A stretch of DNA of 33,429 nt. It comes from an uncultured Prochlorococcus sp. (GTDB taxonomy: Bacteria > Cyanobacteriota > Cyanobacteriia > PCC-6307 > Cyanobiaceae). This document shows, piece by piece, positions 25,231-33,429 of the stretch. The stretch lies in contig NZ_CABYWZ010000016.1 of NCBI RefSeq assembly GCF_902522795.1, forward strand, positions 1 to 33,429. Direction: 5' to 3'. Below the pieces are notes generated by a model. It was not told the DNA's origin, made no database searches, and saw nothing but the letters and a program-made list of their open reading frames with translations. The position numbers and the translations under genes are program-made. Numbering within the stretch: the stretch's first letter is position 1; each line of letters starts with the position of its first letter.

Positions 25231-25978
25231 CAAAATATCCTTTATTGGTGTTGGTCCAGGCGATCCAGAATTATTAACTTTAAAAGCATTAAAAAAGATA
25301 AAAATTGCAGATGTCATTATTTGGACTGATTCTCTAATTCCTGAAAAGATTTTAGATTCTGCTAAAGAAGGTTCTGAAAAAATAAAAACGAGTTCACTTA
25401 ACTTAGAGCAAATCACATCAATTATGATAGAAAAATTTCAGGCTGGGAAAACTGTTGTAAGGTTGCATGATGGAGACCCTTGCCTTTTTGGAGCAATTAG
25501 AGAGCAAATCGAAATTTTAAAAAATGAAAAAATTGAAATCGAGGTTGTTCCTGGAGTAAGTGCTTTTCAAGTTGCCGCAGCATATCATGAAGCTGAGTTA
25601 ACCATCCCTGACGTAACGCAAACAATAATTTTAACTAGAGCAGGAGGTCGAACAGGGATGCCCGAAAAAGAATCTCTGAAAGATCTTGCGAAACACAATT
25701 CCTCTATATGTCTATATCTAAGTGCTAGGCATGTGAAAAGGTCTCAAGAAACTTTACTAGAGTTTTACCCTCCAGAGACTAAAGTGATTGTTGGATTTAG
25801 AGTATCTTGGGATGATGGTTGGACATCATTAATAGAATTAAAAGATATGGAAAATTTTTCTATTGAGAAAAAACTAATTAGAACAACCATTTACATAATT
25901 AGCCCAGCAATAAGTAATTCTCAAAAAAGATCTAATCTTTATAATCCATCTTATAAGCATCTCTTTAGGAATAAATAA
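25223..25978 (+). CDS. cobM: Precorrin-4 C11-methyltransferase
   Basis: This protein of about 251 residues (257 with the upstream ATG at 25205) is a SAM-dependent uroporphyrin-III-type methylase. The glycine-rich [11 protein letters not shown] near the N-terminus, the [11 protein letters not shown] block and the [20 protein letters not shown] block identify the precorrin-4/cobalt-precorrin-4 C11 methylase (CobM/CbiF). It acts in cobalamin (pseudocobalamin in this group) synthesis. I chose the ATG at 25223 because it puts Met directly before the conserved [12 protein letters not shown] strand; it overlaps lgt by 8 nt. Anaerobic (CbiF) versus aerobic route cannot be told from this gene alone; cyanobacteria mostly use the CbiF-like early-cobalt path. 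Confidence 0.93.
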   Translation: MDNKISFIGVGPGDPELLTLKALKKIKIADVIIWTDSLIPEKILDSAKEGSEKIKTSSLNLEQITSIMIEKFQAGKTVVRLHDGDPCLFGAIREQIEILKNEKIEIEVVPGVSAFQVAAAYHEAELTIPDVTQTIILTRAGGRTGMPEKESLKDLAKHNSSICLYLSARHVKRSQETLLEFYPPETKVIVGFRVSWDDGWTSLIELKDMENFSIEKKLIRTTIYIISPAISNSQKRSNLYNPSYKHLFRNK

Positions 25979-26033
25979 TCTTAAAGTTGATAGAAAAATA
26001 TTAATTACTATAATTAGTAAAAATTTATTAGCT

Positions 26034-26528
26034 TTGAAAGAAATAAAATCTGTTTCAGGAATCAACAATAAAGGAGGAGATTCCTCTTTAAAGAGAATCG
26101 GAAATTTCATTAAAGAGGCTAGGTTAAGTAAAAATCAATCAATTGAAGAATTGGCTTCTGATTTAAAAATTGGAGCTCATCAACTTGAAGCCATAGAGGA
26201 AGGTAATGAAGAAAAACTACCTGAAAAAGTATTTATCAAAGCAATGGTTAGAAGGATTTCACAAAAGCTAAAACTTGATACAGAATTTTTACTGGATGAA
26301 TTCAAGACAGAGAGTAAAGAGGTGAAAATTGAAGAAATAGTTGAAGAAGTTTCCAAAAAAAAATATAAAACTAGGCAATCTAAGAATTTTAATCCACTAG
26401 GATTCCTAATATTTATTTTAATTTCAGGCTTTCTCGGACTAATCGCCTCGTCCTTAATTTTCAATTTATTTTCAGATTCTTCTCAGAATCAAACTCCAAA
26501 ACAAGAACTTATTAAAAAAACTAAATAA
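26034..26528 (+). CDS. RodZ-like helix-turn-helix membrane protein
   Basis: This 164-residue protein has an N-terminal Xre-type helix-turn-helix (about residues 20-88, IGNFIKEARLSKNQSIEELA and on), an acidic linker, a lysine-rich patch (KKKYKTRQSK) and one membrane helix (about 125-147, PLGFLIFILISGFLGLIASS). This is the order found in RodZ, which ties MreB to the membrane. It lacks RodZ's periplasmic beta domain, ending about 20 residues after the helix. The start is a TTG at 26034. It follows cobM by 55 nt and overlaps ppx by 8 nt in convergent orientation. RodZ-like is a layout-based call. Confidence 0.65.
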   Translation: MKEIKSVSGINNKGGDSSLKRIGNFIKEARLSKNQSIEELASDLKIGAHQLEAIEEGNEEKLPEKVFIKAMVRRISQKLKLDTEFLLDEFKTESKEVKIEEIVEEVSKKKYKTRQSKNFNPLGFLIFILISGFLGLIASSLIFNLFSDSSQNQTPKQELIKKTK

Positions 26529-28116
26529 CTTTTAATTCCAAATTCTTTAGTTCTTTTATTACATTACGGCATAATCCTAAGTTCCATTTTTCAAGAAGAA
26601 GATCATGGTTTCTATCTAAAGGTAAAAGTTGAAATGTAAGATTATTTTCCTGCAATTTTATTTGAACAGAGGAGATCACCTTGTCAGGTCTTTGGTCAAG
26701 AGCTGCTGCTAGTCTCAGGATTAATGACATTTCAAGAACTAACGTTTTATCTTCTTTGGATATTAAATTTTGCCAAGACTCATGTCTTTTTTTGGGTAGA
26801 GTCTTTCTATGGTACCTAGCAATTGAAGCAATAATATTTGTTTCTGCTTCAGAATATCCCAACAACTCACAATTTTTTATTAAGTACCAAGAGTGTTTAT
26901 GATATGAACCAACATTCACATATTTCCCACAATTATAAAGATTAGAAGCTGCCCAAAGAAGTTCTTTAGCTTTAGGATCATTATCGCTATGAAAGATATT
27001 TTTAGTCTGATCATAGATTTGAAAGGCAATATCAATAACTTTCTCAGCTCTTTTATTATCTACTCCAAACTTTCTGGCCTGATGAACTATAGTTGTTTTT
27101 CTAATATTGCCTTGAATATTTAACTCATTTTTAATTATCCCTTTACGAAGCATCCAATCCACAACCAAACCCTCTCGAAGCGCCCTCTCACTTATTATTA
27201 ATTCATCAAAGTTCAACATCTCCATTGCGGTGTTTAATATCAATGCTCCTGGAATAATTATTTCTGCTCTTCTCTCACTTAATGAAGGTATTTTCTTGAT
27301 TTCCGAAACTGGCAATTTAATTAGTTTTTCCAATACATTTTGTAAATTTTCCCTTTTGAATTTATAACCATGTAACTTTTGTTTAGATTCTCCCAAATCA
27401 TCTGAAATCAAATTTCCTAATGAAGTTGCAGTGCCACTGGTTGCAATCATAGATAAAGGCTTATCTCCCTTAGATCTACTCTCTATTTTTCGAACAGATG
27501 GTTCTAAAGATCCTTTAATAAAAGTTGTTAAAAAACTCGATCTTTCTGAAGTTATAGAACCTTTATTTAAAAAATCATTTTTAAGTCTTACCGCACCAAT
27601 TCTCGAACTGGTAAGAGCTATAGCATCTTTTTTATCTGCAAGTATTAATTCTGTAGATCCTCCTCCAATATCTATGATTACAAAAGACTGATCTTCAAAA
27701 GACATCCCAGAAAGAACACCAAGGTAAATTAATCTGGCTTCCTCAGAACCACTTATCATTTCTATTTGAATATCAGTTTCATCAAGAACTCTTCTAATAA
27801 AATCTTGACCGTTTGGAGATTCCCTAACTGCACTTGTTGCTGCTGTTACGATTTGTTTTACTCCATTACTTTTACAATATTCCTTAAATCGCTTAAGAGT
27901 AACTAATGCCCTTTGGATTGATTCTTCAGTAAGATTTCCCTCCTCATCTCTTTCTCCAAGACGAGTGGTAGATTTATCAGTAAATTTTATTGAAAATGAT
28001 TTTAGTTCTAGATTAATTTCTGCTACCAAGAGATGTGTAGAGTTAGTTCCAATATCTATAGAAGCTACTAAAATTTGCTTTTCTTGAAAATATCTTAAAT
28101 CTTGTTTCAGTATCAT
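26521..28116 (-). CDS. ppx: Exopolyphosphatase (Ppx/GppA family)
   Basis: This 531-residue enzyme hydrolyses polyphosphate chains from the end, and family members also act on pppGpp. The actin-like ATPase fold shows the phosphate-1 loop ASIDIGTNSTHLLVAEI (about residues 18-34), the conserved AATSAVRESPNG block (about 92-103) and IDIGGGSTELIL (about 148-159). The C-terminal HD-like part (about residues 330-520) includes the ARYHRKTLPKKRHE stretch. Length is normal for cyanobacterial Ppx. It matters for phosphate storage and release in P-poor oceans. The promoter must be in the 105-bp divergent spacer with the UbiA gene. Confidence 0.95.
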   Translation of the reverse strand: MILKQDLRYFQEKQILVASIDIGTNSTHLLVAEINLELKSFSIKFTDKSTTRLGERDEEGNLTEESIQRALVTLKRFKEYCKSNGVKQIVTAATSAVRESPNGQDFIRRVLDETDIQIEMISGSEEARLIYLGVLSGMSFEDQSFVIIDIGGGSTELILADKKDAIALTSSRIGAVRLKNDFLNKGSITSERSSFLTTFIKGSLEPSVRKIESRSKGDKPLSMIATSGTATSLGNLISDDLGESKQKLHGYKFKRENLQNVLEKLIKLPVSEIKKIPSLSERRAEIIIPGALILNTAMEMLNFDELIISERALREGLVVDWMLRKGIIKNELNIQGNIRKTTIVHQARKFGVDNKRAEKVIDIAFQIYDQTKNIFHSDNDPKAKELLWAASNLYNCGKYVNVGSYHKHSWYLIKNCELLGYSEAETNIIASIARYHRKTLPKKRHESWQNLISKEDKTLVLEMSLILRLAAALDQRPDKVISSVQIKLQENNLTFQLLPLDRNHDLLLEKWNLGLCRNVIKELKNLELKVI

Positions 28117-28221
28117 TTCTTTTTTTTAAGACGAAGATATCTTTAATCCATTAATAAATATACCCAACATTGATTATTAAATAATAGAAATCATTTAATC
28201 CTAGTAAGATTATTTAAAGTT

Positions 28222-29130
28222 ATGAAATATACAATAGGTCATATGCAAAATAAAAATCGACAAATTAAATTTAGTACTTTTTTTGAATTATTAAGGTGGA
28301 ATAAGCCAACTGGAAGAATGATCTTACTTATTCCTGCTGGATGGAGTTTATATTTAACCCCAGATGCTAATCCAACATTTTTAATGTTGCTAAGAATAAT
28401 ACTGGGAGGACTACTAGTAAGTGGATTAGGATGCGTGGTTAATGATATTTGGGACAAAAAAATTGATCAAAGAGTTGTTAGGACAAAAAATAGACCTCTA
28501 GCTGCAAATAAAATAGGTCTTAAAACAGCTTATTCAATTCTTTTCTTTTTAATTTTATGTAGCTTCTTTCTAACTTTGTCACTACCTCAGCCTGGAAGAA
28601 TCCTTTCAATTTCACTTGCTTTTTTAGCTTTACCTATCATTTTAATTTATCCTTCTGCCAAAAGATGGTTTAAATATCCTCAATTAATCTTATCCATATG
28701 CTGGGGTTTTGCTGTTTTAATTCCTTGGGCCGCAAATGAAGGCAATTTAAATAGTATTGTTTTACTATTTTGCTGGCTAGCTACCATTTTTTGGACTTTT
28801 GGCTTTGATACGATTTATGCATTAGCAGATAAAAAATATGATATCAAAATTGGAATTAATAGTTCCGCAGTTAACCTCCAGAACAATACAAGAATAACCA
28901 TTCAAATTTGTTATTTTTTAACTTCTTTTTTTCTCGCAATATGCGGATTTATTAATCAAATGGATTTTATTTTTTGGCCAATTTGGCTTTTAACGTCAAT
29001 CTTAATGCAGAGAGATATACTTAAAGTATTTCCTGAGGAAAAGCAATCAATAAAAAATATTGGCAATCATTTCAAAAATCAATCAATTTATGGAGGAGTT
29101 ATTTTATTAGGAATTATTATTGCCTCATAA
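28222..29130 (+). CDS. ubiA: UbiA-type polyprenyltransferase (probable 4-hydroxybenzoate polyprenyltransferase)
   Basis: This 302-residue polytopic protein has the two UbiA aspartate motifs: NDIWDKKID (74-82) and ADKKYD (202-207), which bind Mg2+-prenyl-diphosphate. The first motif is followed by the RTKNRPLA block typical of 4-hydroxybenzoate prenyltransferases. In cyanobacteria this enzyme prenylates 4-hydroxybenzoate for plastoquinone. The start ATG at 28222 can be replaced by the ATG at codon 8 (28243). It lies 9 nt before the LD-carboxypeptidase gene. Substrate choice against homogentisate or chlorophyll-synthase type is by motif likeness. Confidence 0.9.
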   Translation: MKYTIGHMQNKNRQIKFSTFFELLRWNKPTGRMILLIPAGWSLYLTPDANPTFLMLLRIILGGLLVSGLGCVVNDIWDKKIDQRVVRTKNRPLAANKIGLKTAYSILFFLILCSFFLTLSLPQPGRILSISLAFLALPIILIYPSAKRWFKYPQLILSICWGFAVLIPWAANEGNLNSIVLLFCWLATIFWTFGFDTIYALADKKYDIKIGINSSAVNLQNNTRITIQICYFLTSFFLAICGFINQMDFIFWPIWLLTSILMQRDILKVFPEEKQSIKNIGNHFKNQSIYGGVILLGIIIAS

Positions 29131-29139
29131 ATTCTAAAT

Positions 29140-30009
29140 ATGGTTTTTAGATTAAAAAAAGGGGATTTAATAGATATTTTAGCTCCAGGCTCCTTTATTG
29201 ATGAATACGAAAATTTTCAAAAAGGCATAGCAATCTTAAAAAACTGGGGTTTGGAAATTAATGAAAATAATTCTCTATCAAAAAAATTTGGTTATTTTGC
29301 AGGCGATGATCTAACTAGATTTGAAGAACTTGAAAAAGCACAAAATAGTAAGCTAATCATTTTTGCAAAAGGAGGCTGGGGTTCAGCAAGACTTTTAGAA
29401 AAAGAACCTTCTTGGCAGCATGGTTTAATGCTTGGATTCTCAGATACATGTTCTTTATTACTATCTAAATATTCTCAAGGATTTATAGGTTCTATCCATG
29501 GCCCCATGGTTACTAGCCTTTTCAAAGAACCAGAGTGGAGTCTTGAGAGATTAAGAAATTTACTTTTTGAGGGATATGTTGAGGACATAATAGGAATCCC
29601 TTTAAGAGGTGGGAAAGCGAAAGGAGAGATAATAGTTTCTAACTTAACTATTGCTACTTTTTTAATTGGTACTAATCACTTTCCAGATTGCAAAGGGAAA
29701 ATAATAATTTTTGAAGACATTAATGAAGATATTTATAAAATTGATCGCATGTTGACTTACCTTAGGATGACTAAAACAATTTCTGAAATTGCGGGTATTG
29801 GATTCGGAAGTTTTTCTAATGATTCCTGCGACCTTGAATTGAAAGATTTACTAAAAAACTGCATTATTGAAAGACTTCAAGAGTTCGATTTTCCTATTCT
29901 TTTTGATCTCCCAATAGGCCACATATCGGGGAATGCATGCATCCCGTTAGGGTATGAAGCAACCTTAAATGGTGACAACGGCATTCTTAGTATCCATAAA
30001 CCTTTTTAA
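29140..30009 (+). CDS. LD-carboxypeptidase (peptidase S66 family)
   Basis: This 289-residue protein belongs to the S66 family (LdcA/MccF), which cleaves the L-Lys/DAP-D-Ala bond of tetrapeptide stems in peptidoglycan recycling. The catalytic set is visible: Ser101 in the GFSD turn, Glu192 in IIFEDINEDIYK and His261 in LPIGHISGN. Length and order match LdcA. The N-terminal LKKGDLIDILAPGSF is typical. MccF-like members inactivate microcin C instead; sequence alone does not decide. It follows ubiA by 9 nt, and its stop abuts that of ispD with no gap. Function as LdcA is likely. Confidence 0.88.
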   Translation: MVFRLKKGDLIDILAPGSFIDEYENFQKGIAILKNWGLEINENNSLSKKFGYFAGDDLTRFEELEKAQNSKLIIFAKGGWGSARLLEKEPSWQHGLMLGFSDTCSLLLSKYSQGFIGSIHGPMVTSLFKEPEWSLERLRNLLFEGYVEDIIGIPLRGGKAKGEIIVSNLTIATFLIGTNHFPDCKGKIIIFEDINEDIYKIDRMLTYLRMTKTISEIAGIGFGSFSNDSCDLELKDLLKNCIIERLQEFDFPILFDLPIGHISGNACIPLGYEATLNGDNGILSIHKPF

Positions 30010-30681
30010 CTAGGAGTTCTTCACAAAAAGTTTTGCTATTTTCAAATCTATAGGGGATGTAATTTTTATATTTGAATAAGTTCCTTCAATAATCTTCACT
30101 TTCCAATTAAGCATTTCGAATAGAGAAGCATCATCTGTGACTTTCCAGTTTTTATCAATTGCCATCTTATGAGCTTTTTTTAATCTATCTACTAAAAAGC
30201 CCTGAGGAGTTTGCGCTGCCCATAAATAATTTCTGTCAGGTGTTTCTTTAATAAAACCTTCATTATCAACAATCTTTATAGTGTCTGTTACCTTAGTAGC
30301 CAAAATTACAGCTTCATTTTCATCTAATTGCTTGGCACAAAGGTCTATCAATTCAGGATTAATTAGACATCTAGCGCCATCATGTATTAAAACTTTTTCA
30401 GCATCTTTTGGTAATGCTTTTAAACCATTAAAAACTGACTCTTGTCTGGTGTCACCACCATTAATCCAATGAACTTTATGGGCAAAATCCTTAGCTGAAT
30501 TTAGTAATAAGTTTTTATCTTTCGGTTGCCCAATTATTCCAACCCAGTTTGTTGAGCTTGCAGAAAATACAGATTTAAGTGTCCAATAAATCAAAGACTC
30601 TCCCTCTAAATCAATAAGCAATTTATTTTTCCCAGCTTTCATTCTGCTACCACTCCCTGCAGCTGGTATTAAAAAGTGCAC
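30010..30681 (-). CDS. ispD: 2-C-methyl-D-erythritol 4-phosphate cytidylyltransferase
   Basis: This 223-residue enzyme makes CDP-methylerythritol in the MEP isoprenoid pathway, the source of carotenoid, chlorophyll phytol and quinone side chains. The CTP-binding N-terminus [20 protein letters not shown] (about residues 7-26), the [13 protein letters not shown] block (about 76-88), HDGARCLI (about 100-107) and the [10 protein letters not shown] block are all present. Note the basic GSGSRM turn in place of the commoner GxGxRM. It is convergent with the S66 gene. Length normal, call secure. Confidence 0.95.
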   Translation of the reverse strand: MHFLIPAAGSGSRMKAGKNKLLIDLEGESLIYWTLKSVFSASSTNWVGIIGQPKDKNLLLNSAKDFAHKVHWINGGDTRQESVFNGLKALPKDAEKVLIHDGARCLINPELIDLCAKQLDENEAVILATKVTDTIKIVDNEGFIKETPDRNYLWAAQTPQGFLVDRLKKAHKMAIDKNWKVTDDASLFEMLNWKVKIIEGTYSNIKITSPIDLKIAKLFVKNS

Positions 30682-30773
30682 AATAGAAGGACTTAATGTT
30701 TTCTAGACAATTATAAATAAAAGCAATATCTTTACACAAATAGTACTACGATTGAAAATTATAAAATTTCATA

Positions 30774-31523
30774 ATGTCCAATACAGATTCATTATCAGGC
30801 AAAGTTGCTTTAATCACTGGAGCTAGCAGAGGAATTGGTAAAGAAATTGCTTTAGAACTAAGCCGCTTAGGAGCAGAAGTTTTTATTAATTACTCTTCTT
30901 CTGATGAAAAAGCTGAAGAAGTTGTAAATTCAATAAAAAATTCGGGAGGTAAAGCTCATAAATTAAAATTTGATGTATCAAGAGAAGATTCTGTCAGTTC
31001 AGCTTTTGAAGAAATCATAAAAATTAATGGTTCCATTGATATTCTTATCAACAATGCTGGTATTACTAGAGATGGACTATTGATGAGAATGAAATCGGAA
31101 CAATGGGATGATGTATTAAATACAAACTTAAAAGGGGTTTTTCTTTGTACAAAATATGCTTCAAAATTTATGATGAAAAAAAGAAGTGGTTATATTGTAA
31201 ATATTTCATCTGTTGTTGGAATAATTGGTAATCCCGGTCAAGCAAATTATTCTGCAGCTAAAGCTGGAGTTATTGGATTCACCAAAACTTGTGCTAAAGA
31301 ATTTGCTTCAAGAGGTATAAACGTAAATGCAATAGCTCCAGGCTTTATAGAAACAGAAATGACTGAAAAACTTAATACTGAAGAGATACTTAAAGTTATC
31401 CCTTTAGGGAAATTAGGAAGTTGTACTCAAATTGCAAACTTAGTGTCATTCTTAGTTTCAAGTGATGCAGGAAGTTACATTACAGGGCAAACAATCAGTA
31501 TAGACGGGGGTATGAGTATTTAG
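30774..31523 (+). CDS. fabG: 3-oxoacyl-[acyl-carrier-protein] reductase
   Basis: This 249-residue SDR is FabG of fatty-acid synthesis, reducing 3-ketoacyl-ACP with NADPH. TGASRGIG (15-22), NNAG (93-96), and the catalytic Ser146, Tyr159 and Lys163 (YSAAK) are present with the FabG-type PGFIETEMT loop (about residues 189-197) and the C-terminal TGQTISIDGGM. Full length. It starts 92 nt from the ispD start, divergently. Its stop directly abuts the convergent small gene. Call secure among the SDRs. Confidence 0.93.
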   Translation: MSNTDSLSGKVALITGASRGIGKEIALELSRLGAEVFINYSSSDEKAEEVVNSIKNSGGKAHKLKFDVSREDSVSSAFEEIIKINGSIDILINNAGITRDGLLMRMKSEQWDDVLNTNLKGVFLCTKYASKFMMKKRSGYIVNISSVVGIIGNPGQANYSAAKAGVIGFTKTCAKEFASRGINVNAIAPGFIETEMTEKLNTEEILKVIPLGKLGSCTQIANLVSFLVSSDAGSYITGQTISIDGGMSI

Positions 31524-31703
31524 TTATGTACTTTCATAAGGCTGGCCTAATTCATCTCTCAACCTTCTAATTTTTTGTAAAAGTTTTAGTCTTCGACTTC
31601 TAGCAGTTAATGTTAAGAAAAATCTTAAAGGAAAATATATTAGTGTCATAGCAATCGCAAGCATTGCGGTAAGAGTAAAAATAAGATTATTTGTTTCTTC
31701 CAT
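31524..31703 (-). CDS. Small single-helix membrane protein, unknown, 59 aa
   Basis: This 59-residue frame reads MEETNNLIFTLTAMLAIAMT at the start, with one N-terminal membrane helix (about residues 7-30), and a basic, helical tail rich in Arg, Leu and Lys (TARSRRLKLLQKIRRLRDEL, about 33-52). Such proteins often sit in the membrane with the tail on the cytoplasmic side. No family recognised. The stop abuts the fabG stop with no gap, which fits the compact convergent style of this region. The coding look (clear helix, charge split) supports a real gene. Confidence 0.65.
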   Translation of the reverse strand: MEETNNLIFTLTAMLAIAMTLIYFPLRFFLTLTARSRRLKLLQKIRRLRDELGQPYEST

Positions 31704-31753
31704 AACTTAAAGATACTCTTATTTAAGTTAATTTGTATGTCCTATTAAAAGAA

Positions 31754-31769
31754 ATTCGGCTTTCCCCAC
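31754..31769 (+). promoter_or_regulatory. K-box-like element upstream of groEL
   Basis: The 16-bp ATTCGG-CTTT-CCCCAC fits the cyanobacterial K-box consensus GTTCGG-NNAN-CCNNAC (from memory) with mismatches only at the first base and the central A. It lies at the -35 position relative to a TAAAAT -10-like box (31786-31791) and 64 bp before the groEL start. The K-box is linked to light and heat control of cyanobacterial groE genes. Confidence 0.4.
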
Positions 31770-31833
31770 TTAATTAAATATCCCTTAAAATGATTCTATG
31801 GGAGATTAGAATAAGAAAAAAGATCGAGCAAAC

Positions 31834-33429
31834 ATGGCTAAACAGTTAAGTTTTTCTAATGAATCAAGAGAAGCGCTAGAAAAAGGTGTTAATTTTGTAG
31901 CTAATGCGGTAAAGGTTACTATTGGGCCGAAGGCAAAAAACGTTGTAATAGAAAAGAAATTTGGCTCACCAGATATAGTAAGAGATGGATCTACAGTTGC
32001 TAAAGAAATCGAGATTGAAAACCCTATTTCTAATTTAGGTGCAAAATTAATAGAGCAAGTTGCATCCAAGACAAAAGAGAGTGCTGGTGATGGAACAACA
32101 ACAGCAACCATTTTGGCTCAGAAGATGGTTCAGGAGGGATTAAAAAATATTGCTTCTGGCGCCAACCCTATGGAGTTAAAAAAAGGTATGGAGGCAGGCC
32201 TAGCTTTTGTCTTAGAAAAATTAAGTTCCAAAAGTATTTCATTAAATGGTTCTGATATCCAAAAAGTTGCAACAGTTAGTGCTGGAGGTGATGAAGAAAT
32301 TGGATCTATAATTTCGAAAGCAATGGATATTGTTACCTCAGATGGTGTAATAACTGTCGAAGAATCTCAATCACTAGAAACAGAATTAGATATAACTGAA
32401 GGTATGTCTTTTGATAGAGGTTATAGTTCTCCATATTTCGTAACAGACCAAGAAAGACAAGTTTGTGAACTTGAAAATCCTAGAATATTAATAACTGATC
32501 AAAAAGTCTCAACTTTAGTTGATCTAGTTCCAATACTTGAAGAAATTCAGAAGTCAGGCTCACCTTTTCTGATTCTTGCTGAAGATATCGAAGGAGAGGC
32601 TTTAACCACTCTGGTTTTGAATAAGAATAGTGGAGTTTTAAATGTAGCTTCCGTAAGAGCTCCGTTATTTGGTGAGAGAAGAAAAGCTGCCCTTGAAGAT
32701 ATTGCAATTCTTACAGGGGCTAAGTTAATTAGCGAAGATAAATCGATGACACTTGATAAAGTATCGATTAATGATTTAGGCAAAGCAAAAAAAATAACTA
32801 TCACAAAGGATAAAACTACAATTGTTGCTTTCGAAGACACTAAAGATTTAGTTAAAGCTCGAGTAGAGAAATTAAAGAGAGAAGTTAATATAACTGAATC
32901 TGAGTATGATCAGGATAAAATCAATGAAAGGATAGCCAAACTAGCCGGAGGAGTAGCTCTTATCAAAGTAGGAGCTGCTACAGAAACAGAGATGAAGTAT
33001 AAAAAGTTGAGAATCGAAGATTCCCTTAATGCTACGAAAGCTGCTATTGAAGAAGGTGTTGTTTCTGGAGGAGGACAAACTTTAATTGAAATATCAGATG
33101 ACCTTTTAAAATTGAGTGAAACATCTTCAGATGATTTAAGAACGGGGATAAATATAGTTAAAGAAGCCCTTTTGGAACCTACAAAACAAATAGCAAAAAA
33201 TGCTGGTTTTAATGGTGATGTAGTGGTCGCTGAAATTCAAAGGCTTAACAAAGGCTTTAATGCTAATTCAGGACAATATGAGGATTTAAAAGATTCAGGA
33301 ATATTAGATCCAACCAAAGTAATAAGATTAGCTCTTCAAGATTCAGTTTCTATTGCGGCTATGCTCCTCACAACAGAAGTTGCGATGGCTGACATCCCAG
33401 AACCTGAAGCCGTTGCCCCTGGAGGACCA
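31834..33429 (+). CDS. groL: Chaperonin GroEL (GroEL2-type, 3' end outside window)
   Basis: The frame runs from the ATG at 31834 to the window edge (532 codons, no stop), close to full GroEL length. The nucleotide-site [13 protein letters not shown] (about residues 84-96), the [15 protein letters not shown] substrate-binding region (about 189-203) and the [11 protein letters not shown] and GGGQTLIE blocks of the C-terminal equatorial domain identify it. The ATP-loop reads TIGPKAKNV where most GroELs have TLGPKGRNV (Gly to Ala), and the usual Leu of RGYLSPYF is Ser. It has no groES in front (130 bp divergent spacer). Cyanobacteria often have a second, less conserved GroEL of this kind. Confidence 0.95.
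   Translation, partial: MAKQLSFSNESREALEKGVNFVANAVKVTIGPKAKNVVIEKKFGSPDIVRDGSTVAKEIEIENPISNLGAKLIEQVASKTKESAGDGTTTATILAQKMVQEGLKNIASGANPMELKKGMEAGLAFVLEKLSSKSISLNGSDIQKVATVSAGGDEEIGSIISKAMDIVTSDGVITVEESQSLETELDITEGMSFDRGYSSPYFVTDQERQVCELENPRILITDQKVSTLVDLVPILEEIQKSGSPFLILAEDIEGEALTTLVLNKNSGVLNVASVRAPLFGERRKAALEDIAILTGAKLISEDKSMTLDKVSINDLGKAKKITITKDKTTIVAFEDTKDLVKARVEKLKREVNITESEYDQDKINERIAKLAGGVALIKVGAATETEMKYKKLRIEDSLNATKAAIEEGVVSGGGQTLIEISDDLLKLSETSSDDLRTGINIVKEALLEPTKQIAKNAGFNGDVVVAEIQRLNKGFNANSGQYEDLKDSGILDPTKVIRLALQDSVSIAAMLLTTEVAMADIPEPEAVAPGGP

Noticed and set aside
31704..31729. Inverted repeat AACTTAAA/TTTAAGTT beside groEL, considered as a CIRCE element
   Set aside because: It does not match CIRCE (TTAGCACTC-N9-GAGTGCTAA) and lies next to the start of the divergent 59-aa gene; AT-rich arms may be chance.
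1..33429. CRISPR arrays, insertion sequences, prophage or toxin-antitoxin genes
   Set aside because: I saw no regularly spaced repeats, transposase or integrase motifs, or long terminal repeats anywhere in the window.

Overview
This 33.4 kb window is AT-rich, gene-dense chromosomal DNA of a picocyanobacterium. It is almost certainly a high-light-type Prochlorococcus. The evidence is the low G+C, photosystem I genes psaF and psaJ, cytochrome b6f genes petC and petA, a small high-light-inducible (Hli) protein, the hyper-conserved 64-residue protein of the Prochlorococcus/marine Synechococcus clade, and very short intergenic spaces with several convergent gene pairs that touch or overlap. I see no insertion sequence, phage gene, integrase or CRISPR array, so this looks like core genome rather than a genomic island. 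The strain or ecotype cannot be fixed from the sequence alone.

Layout. 1-5.0 kb: the end of a CobW-type GTPase and a two-domain iron(III) ABC permease on +, meeting a minus-strand run of LPG-synthase-like membrane protein, LarC and two unrecognised proteins. 5.0-7.5 kb: exonuclease III and hemL on +. 7.5-10.9 kb: a minus-strand run of SPFH/prohibitin-like protein, a 65-residue protein, YajQ, a DprA-like protein and a BioD/DRTGG 'phosphotransacetylase family' protein. 11-12.6 kb: an SDR converging on methionine aminopeptidase. 12.7-15.5 kb: a plus-strand translation cluster of PepSY-type protein, rplS, tRNA-Trp, the hyper-conserved protein, tRNA-Asp and gltX. 15.5-18.2 kb: a CPA1-type antiporter, hli and tsaD on -. 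18.2-19.5 kb: psaF-psaJ converging on gmk across a shared terminator. 19.6-22.4 kb: an RqcH/NFACT protein, an unknown membrane protein and tatC. 22.8-26.5 kb: petC-petA-lgt-cobM and a RodZ-like protein. 26.5-31.7 kb: ppx, a UbiA prenyltransferase, an LD-carboxypeptidase, ispD, fabG and a 59-residue membrane protein. 31.8 kb to the end: a groEL gene that has no groES beside it and runs off the window.

Functional themes. Several genes feed photosynthesis: hemL and gltX (C5 tetrapyrrole route), cobM (corrin ring), the UbiA enzyme (probably plastoquinone), ispD (isoprenoids), psaF/psaJ, petC/petA and hli. TatC sits just before petC, whose product carries a Tat-type signal anchor. A second theme is translation and protein quality: rplS, two tRNAs, gltX, map, tsaD, RqcH and GroEL.

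The most useful leads are: the hyper-conserved RNA-binding protein set between two tRNA genes; an RqcH-like protein whose key DR motif reads ER; a CPA1 antiporter with altered ion-site residues; a divergent GroEL with a K-box-like upstream element; a bidirectional terminator built from the 3' codons of gmk; and several small genes (hli, psaJ, the 59-residue protein) that length cut-offs would miss. I did not find a clearly new multi-gene system.
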